A stretch of DNA of 64,000 nucleotides from Chloroflexota bacterium (GTDB taxonomy: Bacteria > Chloroflexota > Dehalococcoidia > Lucifugimonadales > SAR202-VII-2): assembly GCA_003228115.1 (NCBI GenBank), contig QEVV01000002.1:1-64000 (forward strand), given 5' to 3'. Shown one piece after another: positions 27,701 through 36,066 of this stretch. A program made the translations under genes and the position numbers. The notes beneath the pieces were generated by a model that did no database searches, had not been told where the DNA came from, and saw only the letters and a list, made by a program, of their open reading frames with translations. Each line of letters starts with the position of its first letter. Position 1 is the first letter of the stretch.

Positions 27701-28948
27701 ATGGTAATCCCCCACAATAATCAACCGGCAGGAGAAGCCGAAGCTCTCGTCCGTCAGGCCATAGCCAGTGATGGACACATCACCTTCGCTCGCTTCATGG
27801 AGTTGGCCCAGCTCGCCCCTGGAGTCGGCTACTTTCGTCACAGAAACCCAACAGGTTCCCAGGGCGACTACTTCACATCCCCCCTTACCCACCCAGCGTT
27901 TGGCGCACTGCTTGGACTGCAGATGAGGCAGGTGTGGCAACTGCTTGGAAGCCCTTCCAAATTCAGTGTCGTAGAAATGGGCGCAGGAAGAGGGACCCTC
28001 GGCGACGATGTCCTAGCCTTTGCCGAGCGCTTCGACCCTGACTTCCACAAGGCCTTGAACTATGTAGCGGCTGAAGCCTCACCTTCCGGATCATTCGGGG
28101 CTCAGCAGTGGGTCGAGACCATCAACGTCCCTTTTAGAAATGTAACCGGCGCCTTCGTGGCCAACGAGCTTATCGACGCGCTGCCGGTGCATAGGTTCCA
28201 AATCGAAGGCGGAAAGCTGCGGGAAGTCTACGTCACCGTGGAGAACGGAGACCTAGCCGATGATCTTGGCGATCCCTCAACGCCAGAACTGGAGCGCTAC
28301 CTCCTGGAGCAAGATGTACGGCTTGCGGAAGGCTTCAGAGGGGAAGTTTGCCTGGCCGGAGAGTACTGGCTGGCGGACGTTGCGGAGGCCCTCGATCAAG
28401 GCATTGTGCTGCTGGTGGATTACGGGCATCTGGCGAAAGACCTATATAGCCCCGAACGCAAAGATGGCACCCTCCGCACGTATTTCCGGCACACCCTGGG
28501 CAGCGACCCCTACCGGCGAGTTGGACGGCAGGACATCACGACCCATGTGAACTTCAGCCATCTCATGCGGACTGGGGAACGTCTCGGCCTCACCCCGGTT
28601 GGGTTCGCCGATCAACGAACAGTCCTTAGCAATCTAGGAATAGAAGCATTCGCAGGCAGGCTTTCACGGATGGGGATACCCAGAGGGGAAGGGGAAGCGG
28701 AAGCGAACCGCTATGCGATGCAAGAACTGGTAAAAAGCGACGGTATGGGAAACTTTAAAGTCCTAGCCCTGGCAAAAGATATTCCGGCTGCCAATTTGCA
28801 CGGCTTCACCCCAGAAAACCCTCTGATCGAAGAGCTCAGCAGGCACGCCAATCTGCCAGTTCCGCTGCTGGGCCCAGCCCATATGCCCCTCCGCCAAGAC
28901 AGTATCCCCAACGGAGAGCAGGAATTCACACTCGAGAGCTTGTGGTAA
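27701..28948 (+). CDS. SAM-dependent methyltransferase, MidA/NDUFAF7 family
   Basis: A 415-residue protein with the diagnostic MidA features: GYFRHRNPTGSQGDYFTSPLTHPAFG, SAM-binding VVEMGAGRGTL near residue 92, and FVANELIDALPVHRF. In eukaryotes NDUFAF7 methylates an arginine of complex I subunit NDUFS2; bacterial members have no proven target. It diverges from glnA across an AT-rich promoter region of about 290 bases. There is no obvious ribosome binding site before the ATG at 27701. No nuo genes are in this window. Confidence 0.9.
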   Translation: MVIPHNNQPAGEAEALVRQAIASDGHITFARFMELAQLAPGVGYFRHRNPTGSQGDYFTSPLTHPAFGALLGLQMRQVWQLLGSPSKFSVVEMGAGRGTLGDDVLAFAERFDPDFHKALNYVAAEASPSGSFGAQQWVETINVPFRNVTGAFVANELIDALPVHRFQIEGGKLREVYVTVENGDLADDLGDPSTPELERYLLEQDVRLAEGFRGEVCLAGEYWLADVAEALDQGIVLLVDYGHLAKDLYSPERKDGTLRTYFRHTLGSDPYRRVGRQDITTHVNFSHLMRTGERLGLTPVGFADQRTVLSNLGIEAFAGRLSRMGIPRGEGEAEANRYAMQELVKSDGMGNFKVLALAKDIPAANLHGFTPENPLIEELSRHANLPVPLLGPAHMPLRQDSIPNGEQEFTLESLW

Positions 28949-29042
28949 CCGAGCTTCATCTAAGCTAGGGCGCCACCGATCGCCGGAGCATCGCGTCCTC
29001 CCCCCTCTGCGTCCACCCCCTATCTCTTGCCCCACCTCAGCA

Positions 29043-29066
29043 GCCTCGGTACAGTAGCACCGAGGC
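29043..29066 (+). promoter_or_regulatory. Hairpin covering the ribosome binding region of the carboxyltransferase gene
   Basis: Perfect 8-bp inverted repeat GCCTCGGT (29043-29050) / ACCGAGGC (29059-29066) with an 8-base loop, ending 5 bases before the ATG at 29072. The only SD-like stretch, GAGG, is inside the right arm and would be masked when the stem forms. A regulatory role is inferred. Confidence 0.4.
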
Positions 29067-29071
29067 CAGCT

Positions 29072-30679
29072 ATGGAAATCATCCAGACGAAAATCGATCC
29101 GCACAGCTCCGAGTTCAAGGAGAATCAGGTGCGCATGAGCGCCCTGATGGCGGAACTCAAGGGCGAGCTAGCCCAAGCCAGAAGCGGTGGGAGCGAACGA
29201 GCCACTGAGTTGCACAAGAGCCGTGGCAAGCTCGTCGTGCGAGACCGGATTGAGCGTCTCTTAGACCCTGGAACACCCTTCTTGGAGCTCAGCCCTCTGG
29301 CCGCTTGGGGCATGTATGAGTGGGAAGCCCCTTCGGCTGGCATCGTGACCGGCATTGGCGTCGTCCACGGGAGGGAAGTGATGGTGGTGGCCAACGACGC
29401 TACCGTGAAGGGCGGCACCTACTATCCAGTCACAGTAAAGAAGCACCTACGGGCCCAGGAAATCGCCCTTGAGAATCGCCTGCCCTGCATCTACCTGGTC
29501 GACTCCGGCGGCGCTTTCCTTCCCATGCAATCCGAGGTCTTCCCAGACCGCGATCACTTTGGCCGCATCTTTTACAACCAAGCCCGCATGTCGGCCCTTG
29601 GCATCCCGCAGGTCGCGGTGGTCATGGGCTCCTGTACAGCGGGCGGCGCTTACGTCCCTGCGATGAGCGACGAGGTTGTCATCGTGAAGGAACAGGGGAC
29701 CATCTTTCTGGGGGGTCCACCGCTCGTGAAGGCCGCCACCGGTGAAGACGTGGATGCGGAGACCCTGGGCGGCGCAGATGTCCACACGAGAGTGTCGGGT
29801 GTTGCCGACCATTACGCCCAGGACGATGACGATGCCCTTGCCATCGCACGGGACATCGTCGAGAACTTCGTCACGCCAAAGCACCTACCATTCGAAGTGC
29901 AAGAACCGGAGCCGCCTCGCCACGACCCCAGCGAGCTTTATGGCGTGGTGCCGGCAGATGTCCGGCGATCCTATGATGTGCGCGAGGTCATCGCCCGCAT
30001 CGTGGATGGGAGCCGGTTCCACGAGTTCAAGGCCAATTACGGTGAGACTCTTGTCTGCGGCTTTGCCCGGATATGGGGCTATCCGGTTGGCATCGTAGCT
30101 AGCAACGGCGTGCTGTTTTCTGAAAGCGCCCTCAAGGGCACCCACTTCATCGAGCTATGCAGCCAGCGCCGCATCCCGCTGGTCTTCCTTCAGAACATCA
30201 CCGGCTTCATGGTGGGCCGCCAATACGAAGCTGGTGGCATCGCCAAGGACGGCGCCAAGATGGTGATGGCGGTTACCAATGCAGCGGTTCCCAAATTCAC
30301 GGTCATCATCGGGAGTTCCTTCGGCGCAGGCAACTACGGCATGTGTGGGCGCGCCTACCAGCCACGGTTTCTGTGGGCGTGGCCCAACGCCCGCATCTCT
30401 GTCATGGGGGGCCAGCAGGCCGCCGATGTTCTCCTCGCCGTGAAGCTCCAGCAGCTCGCCCGCCAGGACGAAACGATGACTCAGGAAGAACAGCAAGCCT
30501 TCCAACAACCGACCTTGCACAAATACGAAGAGGAGGGAAACCCCTACTACAGCAGCGCCCGCCTCTGGGACGACGGCATCATTGACCCTGCCGACACCCG
30601 CACGGTACTGGGGCTCGGTATTTCGGCTTCGTTAAACGCCCCCATGCCGGAGCCCGGTTGGGGCGTGTTCCGGATGTGA
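29072..30679 (+). CDS. Acyl-CoA carboxylase carboxyltransferase (methylcrotonyl-CoA carboxylase beta-like)
   Basis: Transfers CO2 from carboxybiotin to an acyl-CoA. The 535-residue protein has two crotonase-like halves. The first carries [21 protein letters not shown] and [17 protein letters not shown], a pattern typical of methylcrotonyl-CoA (and geranyl-CoA) carboxylase beta subunits rather than propionyl-CoA types. The second contains [23 protein letters not shown] and [12 protein letters not shown]. The family-consistent start is ATG 29072. It is followed, after a transposase insertion, by the biotin carboxylase and biotin carrier genes, so together they make one carboxylase, probably in leucine or branched-acyl catabolism. 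Confidence 0.9.
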   Translation: MEIIQTKIDPHSSEFKENQVRMSALMAELKGELAQARSGGSERATELHKSRGKLVVRDRIERLLDPGTPFLELSPLAAWGMYEWEAPSAGIVTGIGVVHGREVMVVANDATVKGGTYYPVTVKKHLRAQEIALENRLPCIYLVDSGGAFLPMQSEVFPDRDHFGRIFYNQARMSALGIPQVAVVMGSCTAGGAYVPAMSDEVVIVKEQGTIFLGGPPLVKAATGEDVDAETLGGADVHTRVSGVADHYAQDDDDALAIARDIVENFVTPKHLPFEVQEPEPPRHDPSELYGVVPADVRRSYDVREVIARIVDGSRFHEFKANYGETLVCGFARIWGYPVGIVASNGVLFSESALKGTHFIELCSQRRIPLVFLQNITGFMVGRQYEAGGIAKDGAKMVMAVTNAAVPKFTVIIGSSFGAGNYGMCGRAYQPRFLWAWPNARISVMGGQQAADVLLAVKLQQLARQDETMTQEEQQAFQQPTLHKYEEEGNPYYSSARLWDDGIIDPADTRTVLGLGISASLNAPMPEPGWGVFRM

Positions 30680-30703
30680 GATGTCGTGAACGCCTGAACG
30701 CAC

Positions 30704-30727
30704 GGGCGTTCAGTTGAGCGCCCCTAC
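30704..30727 (+). repeat. REP-like palindrome, copy 1 (upstream of transposase)
   Basis: Imperfect palindrome with core GGGCGTTCAGTTGAGCGCCC (30704-30723). It differs from the other two copies by two bases in the centre. It lies 25 bases after the carboxyltransferase stop and 39 before the transposase start, and a partial extra GAACGC arm precedes it. Confidence 0.8.
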
Positions 30728-30766
30728 AAGTCCCCATACAACCACCCCGACCAAAATACCGCTACC

Positions 30767-31633
30767 ATGAAATTTGATCCCGACATCCACCATCGCCGTT
30801 CAATCCGCCTGCCTGGGTATGACTATGGGCAGGATGGAGCATACTTCTTGACTCTCGTGACGTGGAACCGAAAAATGTTCTTTGCCGAGGATGCAGCGAA
30901 GGCCATCGCCGAGGATTGTTGGCTCGCTATTCCCCAACATTTTCCCGCAGCAACGTTGGACGGCTGGGTCGTGATGCCCAACCACATACATGGCATCGTC
31001 GTGATTGACGCGGCGGGTAGGGGCGTTCAATTGAACGCCCCTACGTTGGCCGAGCAACAAGGCCGGCTTAGTCGTAATAACACTCCATTTTCGGCGATGT
31101 CTCCTAATGCGCACACGTTAGGCACATTAGTGCGCACCTACAAAGCTGCCGTAACCACCCGATGCCGACGTTCCGGTTTTGACGAATTTCGATGGCAGCG
31201 CAATTACCATGAACGAGTCCTCCGCGACGATGCTGAGCTGAATCGAGCTAGGGAATACATCCTGTCCAACCCCATGCAATGGAATCAAGACAAGGAAAAC
31301 CCGGCCGCTTTCGAAGTCAGATTAGAGAGGGGGGAGGCGCGCTCGCCTGCATCCGACCCTAGGTGGGAGCACATCTTCCAACGCATCCCGGCATTGAACG
31401 CCTTGGACCCAGAAGCCCGCGAGCAGGTGATGTCCCGCTGGCTCAACAAATACCTGAGGGCTGTGATGCAAGCGGAGTCTCAGGAGTGGGAGAATAGAGC
31501 CTGGCTGGCTCTGTACAGCTACCTGACGTACCCTTTCAGCGCCCGCAAGCCCTTCAGCCTTGCTCCTAGCGAAGCCGATGCCGTAATCGCCTCCTTTCAA
31601 GAGGAGGTTCAGCAACTAAAAGCAAGGGGGTAG
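30767..31633 (+). CDS. REP-associated tyrosine transposase (RAYT, IS200-like HUH fold) with long C-terminal extension
   Basis: A 288-residue single-strand DNA transposase of the Y1/HUH class. It has the HUH motif in MPNHIHGIV (His73, His75), the catalytic tyrosine block QRNYHERVLRD (Tyr147) and the family's AREYILSNP. Typical RAYTs end near here, at about 170-180 residues; this one continues another 110 residues with no recognised domain. A REP palindrome lies inside the frame and encodes residues about 84-93. The stop codon lies in a third copy. It stands between carboxylase subunit genes on the same strand. Codon choice is not sharply different. A domesticated, non-mobile role is usual for RAYTs. 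Confidence 0.9.
   Translation: MKFDPDIHHRRSIRLPGYDYGQDGAYFLTLVTWNRKMFFAEDAAKAIAEDCWLAIPQHFPAATLDGWVVMPNHIHGIVVIDAAGRGVQLNAPTLAEQQGRLSRNNTPFSAMSPNAHTLGTLVRTYKAAVTTRCRRSGFDEFRWQRNYHERVLRDDAELNRAREYILSNPMQWNQDKENPAAFEVRLERGEARSPASDPRWEHIFQRIPALNALDPEAREQVMSRWLNKYLRAVMQAESQEWENRAWLALYSYLTYPFSARKPFSLAPSEADAVIASFQEEVQQLKARG
31017..31064 (+). repeat. REP-like palindrome, copy 2 (inside transposase coding region)
   Basis: A perfect 28-base palindrome (31017-31044) with core GGCGTTCAATTGAACGCC, followed by CGTTGGCCGAGCAACAAG, which is also similar in copy 3. It is in frame and adds about ten residues between the HUH and Tyr motifs. Confidence 0.9.
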
Positions 31634-31678
31634 GGGCGTTCAATTGAACGCCCCGGCGTTGGCCCGGCAACGAGAATC
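31630..31678 (+). repeat. REP-like palindrome, copy 3 (over transposase stop codon)
   Basis: Perfect 22-base palindrome (31633-31654), core GGCGTTCAATTGAACGCC, and a similar flank CGTTGGCCCGGCAACGAG. The transposase TAG (31631-31633) is in the repeat's first bases. With copy 1 it flanks the transposase gene. Confidence 0.88.
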
Positions 31679-31762
31679 GCCACCCCAGCCGGGGCCGTGA
31701 GATCCGCGCCATGTTCATAATCTAGGCGATAGCCCATTAGGAATCCGAAGGCACTTCGAAAA

Positions 31763-33265
31763 ATGTTTTCACGAGTCCTCATAGCTAACCGCGGCGAGAT
31801 AGCCGTCCGGATACAGCAAACGCTGCAAGCGATGGGCATCGCTACTGTGGCTGTCTATGCTGACCCAGACATCTCTGCTCCCCACGTTGCGATGGCCAAT
31901 GCGGCCTACCCCCTCCACGGCGATTCCGCAAAGGACACCTACCTCAATGTCGGTGAACTGCTTGAGGTCGCGCGCGAAAGTGGGGCGGAAGCAGTGCATC
32001 CTGGCTACGGCTTCTTATCTGAGAGTCCCGCCTTCGCCCGGGCGTGCGCGGCAGCAGGCCTTGTCTTCATCGGGCCGACCCCGGACAGCATGGAAGCCCT
32101 CGGGGACAAGGTGCGTTCGAAAGAAATCGCTGCCCTGGCAGGTGTGCCAACAGTGCCAAGCAGCGCCGTCCTTGATGGCGTCGGCGCTGATGCTCAGGGA
32201 TTCGTTGAGCAATGGGGGTTCCCCCTTCTGGTAAAGGCGGCCGCTGGCGGAGGCGGCCGGGGCATGCGGCTCGTCGATGGGCCTGATCAGTTAGCGCAGG
32301 CCTTGGAAAGTGCCTCCAGGGAAGCTCAGGCAGCTTTCGGGGACGGCCGCGTTTTCCTGGAAAGGTACCTGCAACACCCCCGTCACATAGAGTTCCAAAT
32401 CCTCGCCGATGGAAGAGGCCACGTCATTCACCTGCTGGAGCGTGAATGCAGCATCCAGCGGCGGCACCAAAAGCTCATCGAGGAAACGCCGTCCCCGGCG
32501 ATGTCCCCCGATTTACGCAGGCGGATGGGCGAGGCGGCGGTAGCCCTTGCGAAGGCGGCGGGCTATGTTAACGCCGGTACGGCGGAGTTCCTCCTGGATC
32601 CTGACACCGAAGAATTCTACTTCCTGGAAGTCAACGCACGGCTCCAGGTTGAGCACCCTGTTACCGAGGCCATTCTGGGCATGGACATCGTCGCTTGGCA
32701 GGCACGAATCGCCGCCGGGGAGGCCTTGGATATCGCTCAGGAAGATGTCCGCTCATTAGGGCATGCCATTGAGTGCCGCATCTACGCCGAAGACCCCTAC
32801 AGCGGCTTTCTGCCATCGACGGGACGATTGTTGCGATGGAGGCCGCCCACTGGGCCCGGCCTCCGCCTCGACAGCGGCGTGGATGAGGGATACGACGTGT
32901 CCAGCCACTACGACGCCCTTCTCGCCAAGCTCGTCGCCTGGGGACCGGACCGGGAAGCCAGTCTGAAGCGAATGGAAGGCGCCTTGCGGCGTTTCCCGGT
33001 GTTGGGACTGGTGACCAACGTGCCGTTTCTGCGCAGGGTGGTGACCCACTCCGGCTTCACTACCGGCGCTTACAACACCGCGTTCCTTGATGACAATCCC
33101 GACTTGCTTCAGGCTCCACAGATCACCGAGAAGGATGAGGTCGCCAGATCTCTGGGAGCCTGGGCAACGGCAAATCGTACTTCCACGGCGGCTCGCTCGC
33201 CAAGTCTGGCTCCCGTTGATGACGGCAGTCCATGGCGGCAGGCAGGCCCACGGAGACTACCGTGA
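31763..33265 (+). CDS. Biotin carboxylase subunit of acyl-CoA carboxylase
   Basis: ATP-dependent carboxylation of biotin. The 500-residue sequence has the N-terminal VLIANRGEIAVRI, VHPGYGFLSE, the glycine-rich ATP loop KAAAGGGGRGMR, HIEFQI, ERECSIQRRHQK and the catalytic EVNARLQVEHPVTE. A biotin carboxylase normally ends near residue 450; the last 50 residues lead toward the BT-type linker of fused alpha subunits. Its TGA overlaps the GTG of the next gene (GTGA). The gene is thus the first half of a split methylcrotonyl/propionyl-type alpha subunit. The carboxyltransferase gene lies upstream, past the transposase. Confidence 0.93.
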   Translation: MFSRVLIANRGEIAVRIQQTLQAMGIATVAVYADPDISAPHVAMANAAYPLHGDSAKDTYLNVGELLEVARESGAEAVHPGYGFLSESPAFARACAAAGLVFIGPTPDSMEALGDKVRSKEIAALAGVPTVPSSAVLDGVGADAQGFVEQWGFPLLVKAAAGGGGRGMRLVDGPDQLAQALESASREAQAAFGDGRVFLERYLQHPRHIEFQILADGRGHVIHLLERECSIQRRHQKLIEETPSPAMSPDLRRRMGEAAVALAKAAGYVNAGTAEFLLDPDTEEFYFLEVNARLQVEHPVTEAILGMDIVAWQARIAAGEALDIAQEDVRSLGHAIECRIYAEDPYSGFLPSTGRLLRWRPPTGPGLRLDSGVDEGYDVSSHYDALLAKLVAWGPDREASLKRMEGALRRFPVLGLVTNVPFLRRVVTHSGFTTGAYNTAFLDDNPDLLQAPQITEKDEVARSLGAWATANRTSTAARSPSLAPVDDGSPWRQAGPRRLP

Positions 33266-33774
33266 GCCAAAGAAGGATACAGCCGCACTACCCTACCCCT
33301 GGGCCAGCATTCTCCTACGAGGTTAGTGAGGAAAACGGGCAGGTCTTGGTACATCTAGACAGCGGTACAGTTGCTCTGGATGTGGCCCAAGGAGACGGCT
33401 CTGCTGGGTGGTGTCGTCCCGCGGGAGGCCTGCTTCTACCCTTCGCCTACGCCTGGGTTGGGAACGACCTTCATCTGTGGCTCGACGGTGACCTCTTCAT
33501 CTTTCAGCCCGCAGAGCAACGGAGTAGGCGTCGAGTTGACGCCAGTGCGGCTGGGGGCAACATTGCATCCCCGGTGCCAGGCAAGATTTCAAAAGTCCTC
33601 GTCCAAGTTGGGGACACCGTTGAAGCGGACCAAGCGGTGATCATCCTAGAGTCGATGAAGATGGAGCACCTGCTCAAGGCCAACGGGGCTGGCACAGTTG
33701 TGCGGGTGCTGGTGGAAGAGGGTCAGCAGGTGGATCGGAGCGGCCTATTGGTGGAGATGAGTATGGGCTCCTAG
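33262..33774 (+). CDS. Biotin carboxyl carrier protein (C-terminal half of a split alpha subunit)
   Basis: A 170-residue protein. Residues 15-85 look like the BT beta-barrel that docks alpha to beta subunits in methylcrotonyl/propionyl-CoA carboxylases. Residues 100-170 are a biotinyl domain with the biotinylation site ESMKMEH (Lys133) and the P-x-P-G turn ASPVPGK. The start is GTG 33262: GGAG lies 7 bases upstream and GTGA overlaps the biotin carboxylase stop. Together with the preceding gene it equals one normal alpha subunit of about 670 residues. Its TAG lies in a CTAG shared with the convergent epimerase gene's stop. Confidence 0.9.
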   Translation: MSQRRIQPHYPTPGPAFSYEVSEENGQVLVHLDSGTVALDVAQGDGSAGWCRPAGGLLLPFAYAWVGNDLHLWLDGDLFIFQPAEQRSRRRVDASAAGGNIASPVPGKISKVLVQVGDTVEADQAVIILESMKMEHLLKANGAGTVVRVLVEEGQQVDRSGLLVEMSMGS

Positions 33775-34715
33775 CCCACCGGCTCCAGTCCCGCTTCTAT
33801 GCGGGTGTCGTTGATCTCCGAGAGGACCATCTCTTCCGCGGTCTGTAACTGCCAGTTGAACTCGTTCACTGCCCGGGAGTTGTCGAAGTTCCAGGCGTGG
33901 ACATCAGCGTCTTCGGCGAAAGTGATCGTGGCGTCGGGAAGGTATTTGGTCACAACGTCCGCGATCTCTTGGCCGGTCGGGGTCGGGCCGGTGCCTAGGT
34001 AATCGCTGTGCCGGACCTCGTCGGCCAGGGCCATCTTGGTGTAAAGCTGCGAAATATCGGCAACACCGACGATGTTTCGCGGAGCATTGGATGGGAAGTT
34101 GGCGAAGCCTGGCTGGCCGAGCGCCGGTAGCTGGATCATGCGGCGAGAGAACGCCGTATTGCCAACCCCGATCACCGCAGCGGAGTGCACCTTGGCTATA
34201 CGGATGTCGTAAAGCTCCTCGTAGCGCGCTGCCATCTGGTTGTTCACAGCCTTCATCAGCGAATACAGGCCAGGCCCAGGCGCACCATGAACCGGGGACA
34301 TTGGCGTACTCTCGGTGACCACATCGTTTGGTTCGGTGCCGCGGTGCCCGAAAACGCCAATGGTGCTGGCGTAGATAACCCTTCCTACTCGGGCAAGCCT
34401 AGCCGCCTCAAAGACATTGGCGACCCCAAGCACGTTAACCCGCGCTGCAGCAACGAGGTCGCGATAGTCCGGGGAGAGTAGCGGGGCGACGATATAGGCG
34501 ACGACCACCATCCGCTGAATATCGTGTTCGACGAGCGCCTTCATGACTTCGTCCATATTGGCCATATCCCCTCGGACGAAAGGGACTCCGGGTGAGGCAT
34601 GTTCGGGACGAAGGGGAGCGGCGTCGAAGCTCACTGGCTCCGCTCCTTGCGCGGTCAGCATTCTAACCACATTCCGCCCCACGTAACCGGAGCCGCCCAT
34701 CACAAGAATCTTCAT
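33771..34715 (-). CDS. NAD-dependent epimerase/dehydratase family protein
   Basis: An extended SDR of 314 residues. The Rossmann loop is GGSGYVGRN, the catalytic Ser/Thr strand is VIYASTIGVFG, and the Tyr-Lys pair is YSLMKAVN. The substrate-binding half shows no known specificity motif, so it could act on a nucleotide sugar or another ketone or alcohol. The start has a weak GAGGGAG before the ATG. It is convergent with the carboxylase operon and followed upstream by a GC-rich repeat and an amidohydrolase gene on the same strand, which suggests a catabolic setting. Confidence 0.86.
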   Translation of the reverse strand: MKILVMGGSGYVGRNVVRMLTAQGAEPVSFDAAPLRPEHASPGVPFVRGDMANMDEVMKALVEHDIQRMVVVAYIVAPLLSPDYRDLVAAARVNVLGVANVFEAARLARVGRVIYASTIGVFGHRGTEPNDVVTESTPMSPVHGAPGPGLYSLMKAVNNQMAARYEELYDIRIAKVHSAAVIGVGNTAFSRRMIQLPALGQPGFANFPSNAPRNIVGVADISQLYTKMALADEVRHSDYLGTGPTPTGQEIADVVTKYLPDATITFAEDADVHAWNFDNSRAVNEFNWQLQTAEEMVLSEINDTRIEAGLEPVG

Positions 34716-34755
34716 AACTCCCTCAAAGAAAGCTTGGCTGGGTGTCTGCCGATTG

Positions 34756-34835
34756 GCCCCTCTCCAACCCTCCCCCGCAAGGGGAGAGAGCTAAGTCCCT
34801 TCCACCTGAGGGGGAAGGCTAGGATGGGGGCTGAG
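34756..34835. repeat. GC-rich dispersed repeat (CCCCTCTCC...GGGGAGAG type)
   Basis: The stretch between the epimerase and amidohydrolase genes contains CCCTCCCCCGCAAGGGGAGAG and then CCTTCCACCTGAGGGGGAAGG, two adjoining hairpins ending in AGGATGGGGG. This resembles a widespread intergenic repeat (CCCTCTCCC...GGGGAGGG...AGGGTGGGGG) that I recall from many environmental genomes. Its function is unknown. Confidence 0.55.
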
Positions 34836-34849
34836 CGTAGGTTAACCGC

Positions 34850-35935
34850 CTAAAGATTGTATAGAGCCTTCGGGTTATCGCTGAGGATCTTGTCAATGAC
34901 AGCAGGGTCGATATCTTCCTGCTCCTTGAGAGTCCTCAGTGCTTCAATCTCAGTGGACTGGTCAGCATGGCCATAGTCTGTCCCAATGACCAAGTTGTCC
35001 TCTCCAGCGTACTTGAGCACATAGGGAAGGTCGTCATTGGTCTCGCAGGCGACCCATATCCGGTTGTCCTTCATGATGTTGTCGCTGAGGGTGGCGCCAA
35101 GCCTCCCTAGCATGCGCCTGCGCAGGTCGTGAATGGCGAAGGGAACCCATTGAGCGCTCGCCTCCAGGAACCCAAAGCGTAGGCTGGGGAACTGGTCAGG
35201 CAGCTCGCTGATGATCAGGGAGTGAAAAGCCCCCACCGTCTGCAACCGGAAAACCACGAACCCTGACCGAGAGAGGCCCAGGTCTCTGCGATAGAAATCG
35301 ACCATGCTGGCCGAGGCGTTGCCAACATGGACGATCATGGGAATGTTCAGTCGGCTGACTTCCTCGTACAGCGGAAAGAAGTAGGGATCCAGCAGAGTCT
35401 TGTCGGTTTCCAGGCTCCGCATCAACACACCACAGGCGCCGTTCTGGATAGCGATCCTCAACTCCTTCAGCGCCTCAGTCATGGCGAGCATGGGAAGGAC
35501 GGCGACCCAGCGCAGGCGGTCCGGAGCCTGAGACCAAATGTCAGCCAGCCAGCGGTTGTATGCCTTGCATAGCGCTACCTCCACCTCTGCCCGGTCAGCG
35601 ATCTGCTCCAGAAAGATGGTGGGCTGGAGCACCTGAATATCTATCCCAAGGTCGTCCATGTGCTGGATTCGCGCCCCGATGTTCTCCATCTGACGAGTGG
35701 CCTTGGATGTCTCCACATCCCTTCCCGTGTTCTTCTTGAGCTCGGCCATCTTCGCATCGTTGATAACCTGCCGGAGCCCGCGCACCTTGCCGTCAATGAG
35801 CCAGAACCTGCCCCCTCCGTGCTCGGGAGACTCCGGAGCAACCACATACGGCCGCAAGTGGCTGTCTGATGGATCCATGTAGTCCCACGTGTGTTCGTTC
35901 TCGACGACATGGGCGTCCGCATCAATTGTGAGCAT
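34850..35935 (-). CDS. Amidohydrolase-2 family metal-dependent hydrolase
   Basis: A 361-residue TIM-barrel hydrolase or decarboxylase of PF04909. Metal-ligand motifs are visible: the N-terminal DADAHVVE, IVHVGN in the middle, GFLEASAQW, and IGTDYGHAD near the C-terminus with the last metal Asp. The DxH at the N-terminus (DADAH) is the usual first ligand pair. The start is ATG 35935 because GGGAGG precedes it by 7 bases. Related enzymes decarboxylate aromatic acids such as gamma-resorcylate or ACMS; the substrate here is unknown. It shares family, but only modest similarity, with the gene at 44824. Confidence 0.9.
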   Translation of the reverse strand: MLTIDADAHVVENEHTWDYMDPSDSHLRPYVVAPESPEHGGGRFWLIDGKVRGLRQVINDAKMAELKKNTGRDVETSKATRQMENIGARIQHMDDLGIDIQVLQPTIFLEQIADRAEVEVALCKAYNRWLADIWSQAPDRLRWVAVLPMLAMTEALKELRIAIQNGACGVLMRSLETDKTLLDPYFFPLYEEVSRLNIPMIVHVGNASASMVDFYRRDLGLSRSGFVVFRLQTVGAFHSLIISELPDQFPSLRFGFLEASAQWVPFAIHDLRRRMLGRLGATLSDNIMKDNRIWVACETNDDLPYVLKYAGEDNLVIGTDYGHADQSTEIEALRTLKEQEDIDPAVIDKILSDNPKALYNL

Positions 35936-36066
35936 CAGTGCACCTCCCAAGCAGTAGCCGGAGTATAGACGCATCCCCTGTCTTGGAACAGAGCGAATCG
36001 GAGGGGTTCATGACAGGACAAGCTCTGACTGCAAGGAGAAGCCTGCACAAGCGACACTGGTATTTC

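Noticed and set aside
30704-31678. CRISPR-like repeat array
   Set aside because: Copies are few and unevenly spaced (about 313 and 616 bases); they fit REP palindromes around a RAYT.
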